Shown in pieces: positions 62,326 to 64,000 of a DNA stretch of 64,000 nucleotides. The first letter of the stretch is position 1; each line of letters begins with the position of its first letter. The notes under the pieces were generated by a model that had not been told where the DNA came from, did no database searches, and saw only the letters and a program-made list of their open reading frames with translations. The position numbers and the translations under genes are program-made. The DNA is from Apodospora peruviana (taxonomy: Eukaryota; Ascomycota; Sordariomycetes; Sordariales; Lasiosphaeriaceae), in assembly GCA_033439685.1 (NCBI GenBank), contig JAUEDM010000001.1:2418001-2482000 (forward strand). Direction: 5' to 3'.

Positions 62326-63533
62326 GATGGGCTCGTATGTAGGTGATGCTCGATCGACGTTTGCGAGATGGGCGAACGGTCGAAGGGTTGATTGGAGGAA
62401 GGGATTGGCTTTCGGTGGAGAGATCCACTGGACACCGAGCGTGCGTGGTTGTTCCTGGGCGGCCGGGAGGTTGGAGAAAGTGCACCCGTGAGTTGTCTCA
62501 AAACTGCGAGTCGCGATTGTGGTGGGATGTCCCAGGGCCAAAGGCTAGATTAATCAAAAGTACGGTAGGTACTTTGGGCAGTAGCGGAGAGTTTGCGATC
62601 AATCTGAAGGGAAAGTGCGGACTTTGCACCAGGCAAGAGTCTTTGTTGGAAAATATTTGTTAGGGCCGGTTTTGGTGTAGTGGTGGGAATTTTGAGGGAA
62701 TCGCAAACTTACGAGGTCCAGATTTACAGGAGGTAAAAAAACGTCAGCCGCGACGGGAGCAAGCAGGTGCAACTGCAAATTGGGTTGAAAAACTGCGCCT
62801 CGCCGCCTCCTTTCTCGTCTCATCTGTTAGCGCCGGTCTGGCGTGCAGGCACATGCATTTACGGATAAGACTTAAATCCTTATATCAATGATAGGTATCT
62901 GATATAGAGATATATTTACAAGATAGCGAAATTTTTGCTCTCCAGCAGCTCATTTACAGCCAAATACCAAGCTGACAGAAAGTTGTACGGAGTACGGGTT
63001 ACGGGTTAGTTCCTTTCAAATTCCCGGCGAATGTGTGTACGACAGCGCACGGAGAGTCCGACGAACAGGCAGTGTGGAATACACTTGTTATTGTTTATGG
63101 AGATCGTTTTAAGATCTTGTAGACGCTATCTTTGGATACTTTACCGAACGTTATTAACATGAAGTCTAAAGTTCTGTCGTTACGTTGGGAGTCCTGAATC
63201 AGACGTGGTGGTTTTATACTACCCCTTGGCTGACCGTGCTCTTATAAGAGACATGTACCAGTGTAACAGGCCCCCCTGGAGCTTGAGAGGCAAATCACGA
63301 GTCGCCTCACGTGGGTCAGGAGATAAGATAAGCTCCGCCTTGCCGGTTCTGGAAGTGGTGGGGAAGGCTGGAACCTGGCGGTGCGAAAAAAAAGGTTCAC
63401 CGCAATTGAAAATTTCACAATTTAAGAACTCCGTCCAGCCCTGCCCCACGCCCCGAATCGGCTTCTTTTCTCTTGCGCGCCAGATTCAGCTCAATCCCAT
63501 ACTCCCTCACCACACACATCACCACTCATCAAA
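62326..63533. promoter_or_regulatory. Divergent eIF4E/SSB upstream region
   Basis: A 1208-base spacer between two divergent translation genes. It contains the block TACGGAGTACGGGTTACGGG at 62986-63005, where both over-represented words overlap. The Hsp70 side ends in a CA/CT-rich leader (63495-63533) with CAAAATGG start context, typical of highly expressed fungal genes. Confidence 0.6.
62986..63008. repeat. Fused TACGGAGTA / ACGGGTTA block
   Basis: TACGGAGTA (62986-62994) runs directly into two overlapping ACGGGTTA words (62994-63001 and 63001-63008). Copies of each word occur elsewhere in the window's non-coding DNA. Function unknown. Confidence 0.85.
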
Positions 63534-64000
63534 ATGGCGGACGAAGTTTACGATGGTGCCATCGGCATTGATCTCGGTATGTTGTCTCGACCGCCGCAGC
63601 GCTGCTGGCTTTCGTTGCCGCTGCCCTCGCTCAACAGGCGCACATCTTGAACCTACATCGGGCTAACCATCTGCTCTTTTCTTCAATTTCTAGGCACGAC
63701 CTACTCCTGCGTTGCCACGTACGAGGGTACCAATGTTGAGATCATTGCCAACGAGCAGGGTAGCTTTACCACACCATCATTCGTTTCCTTCACCGACAGT
63801 GAGCGGTTGATCGGTGAGGCTGCGAAGAATCAGGCCGCCATGAACCCGAAGAACACCATCTTCGATATCAAGTAGGAAGCTCTCTCCATAGCTAAGTACA
63901 GCGCAGACAACAACAAGCTGACCGTCTTCGTACCCAGACGCCTGATTGGTCGTCGCTTTGAGGACCCCATTGTCAAGAAGGACATGGAGTCTTGGCCTTT
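63534..64000 (+). CDS. SSB1: Ribosome-associated Hsp70, Ssb type (partial, runs off window)
   Basis: Exons seen: 63534..63576, 63694..63871, 63938..64000 and continuing, all in phase. Ssb Hsp70s bind nascent chains at the ribosome with the RAC co-chaperone. Seen: MADEVYDGAIGIDLGTTYSC with the Hsp70 signature IDLGTTYS split by intron 1, then VEIIANEQGSFTTPSFVSFT, ERLIGEAAKNQAAMNPKNT and RLIGRRFEDPIVKKDMESWP. The MADxVxxGAIGIDLG start and the ESWPF stretch are closer to Ssb than to Ssa or mitochondrial Hsp70. Multiple 5' introns are usual for this gene in filamentous fungi. Only about 95 residues are in the window, so the class is inferred from the N terminus. Confidence 0.93.

Noticed and set aside
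1..64000. CRISPR array, rRNA operon or dispersed 5S rRNA
   Set aside because: No regularly spaced repeats and no stretch resembling 18S, 28S or 5S rRNA was seen.

Overview
The window is nuclear DNA of a filamentous ascomycete, most likely a sordariomycete. It has mid-range GC, short GT-AG introns (51-161 bases) with CTRAC-like branch sites, and a protein set typical of Pezizomycotina. Twelve protein genes and one decayed gene are supported. No rRNA, convincing tRNA, CRISPR array or complete transposon was seen.

Left part (1-20 kb): a six-exon APC-superfamily permease (2752-4859, minus); nicotinate phosphoribosyltransferase NPT1 (6654-8189, minus), divergent from the SSU-processome WD40 protein UTP4 (9060-11786, plus); then a 5.1-kb spacer leading to peptide:N-glycanase PNG1 (16887-18393, plus), whose Cys-His-Asp triad is intact.

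Middle (20.6-45.4 kb): a head-to-head pair of genes of unknown function. The minus-strand member (20675-24435) reads as a conserved-looking multi-exon protein broken by a cluster of single-base frameshifts and an in-frame stop. The plus-strand member (25001-27225) is intact and carries a retropepsin-like DSGAT motif. Their 565-bp spacer holds a 22-base poly-G run. A G1/S cyclin (28494-29762, minus) follows, then about 15.6 kb with no supportable gene.

Right part (45.4-64 kb): the PI3P 5-kinase FAB1 (45405-52929, minus; FYVE, Cpn60/TCP1 and PIPK domains), divergent from an unidentified 850-residue protein (53660-56264, plus); a mitochondrial BolA-like protein (56771-57339, minus), divergent from an ACSF3-type malonyl-CoA synthetase (57936-59960, plus); and eIF4E (61447-62325, minus), divergent from the Ssb-type Hsp70 (63534 to the right edge, plus, partial). 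Two of these divergent pairs make functional sense: both products of BolA/ACSF3 can feed mitochondrial lipoate supply, and eIF4E/Ssb are both translation factors.

Two short words are over-represented in the non-coding DNA: TACGGAGTA (4 copies) and ACGGGTTA (about 10 copies). They meet in one block in the eIF4E/SSB promoter region. Gene models were spliced by eye. Splice phases were checked arithmetically for every gene except the broken one.
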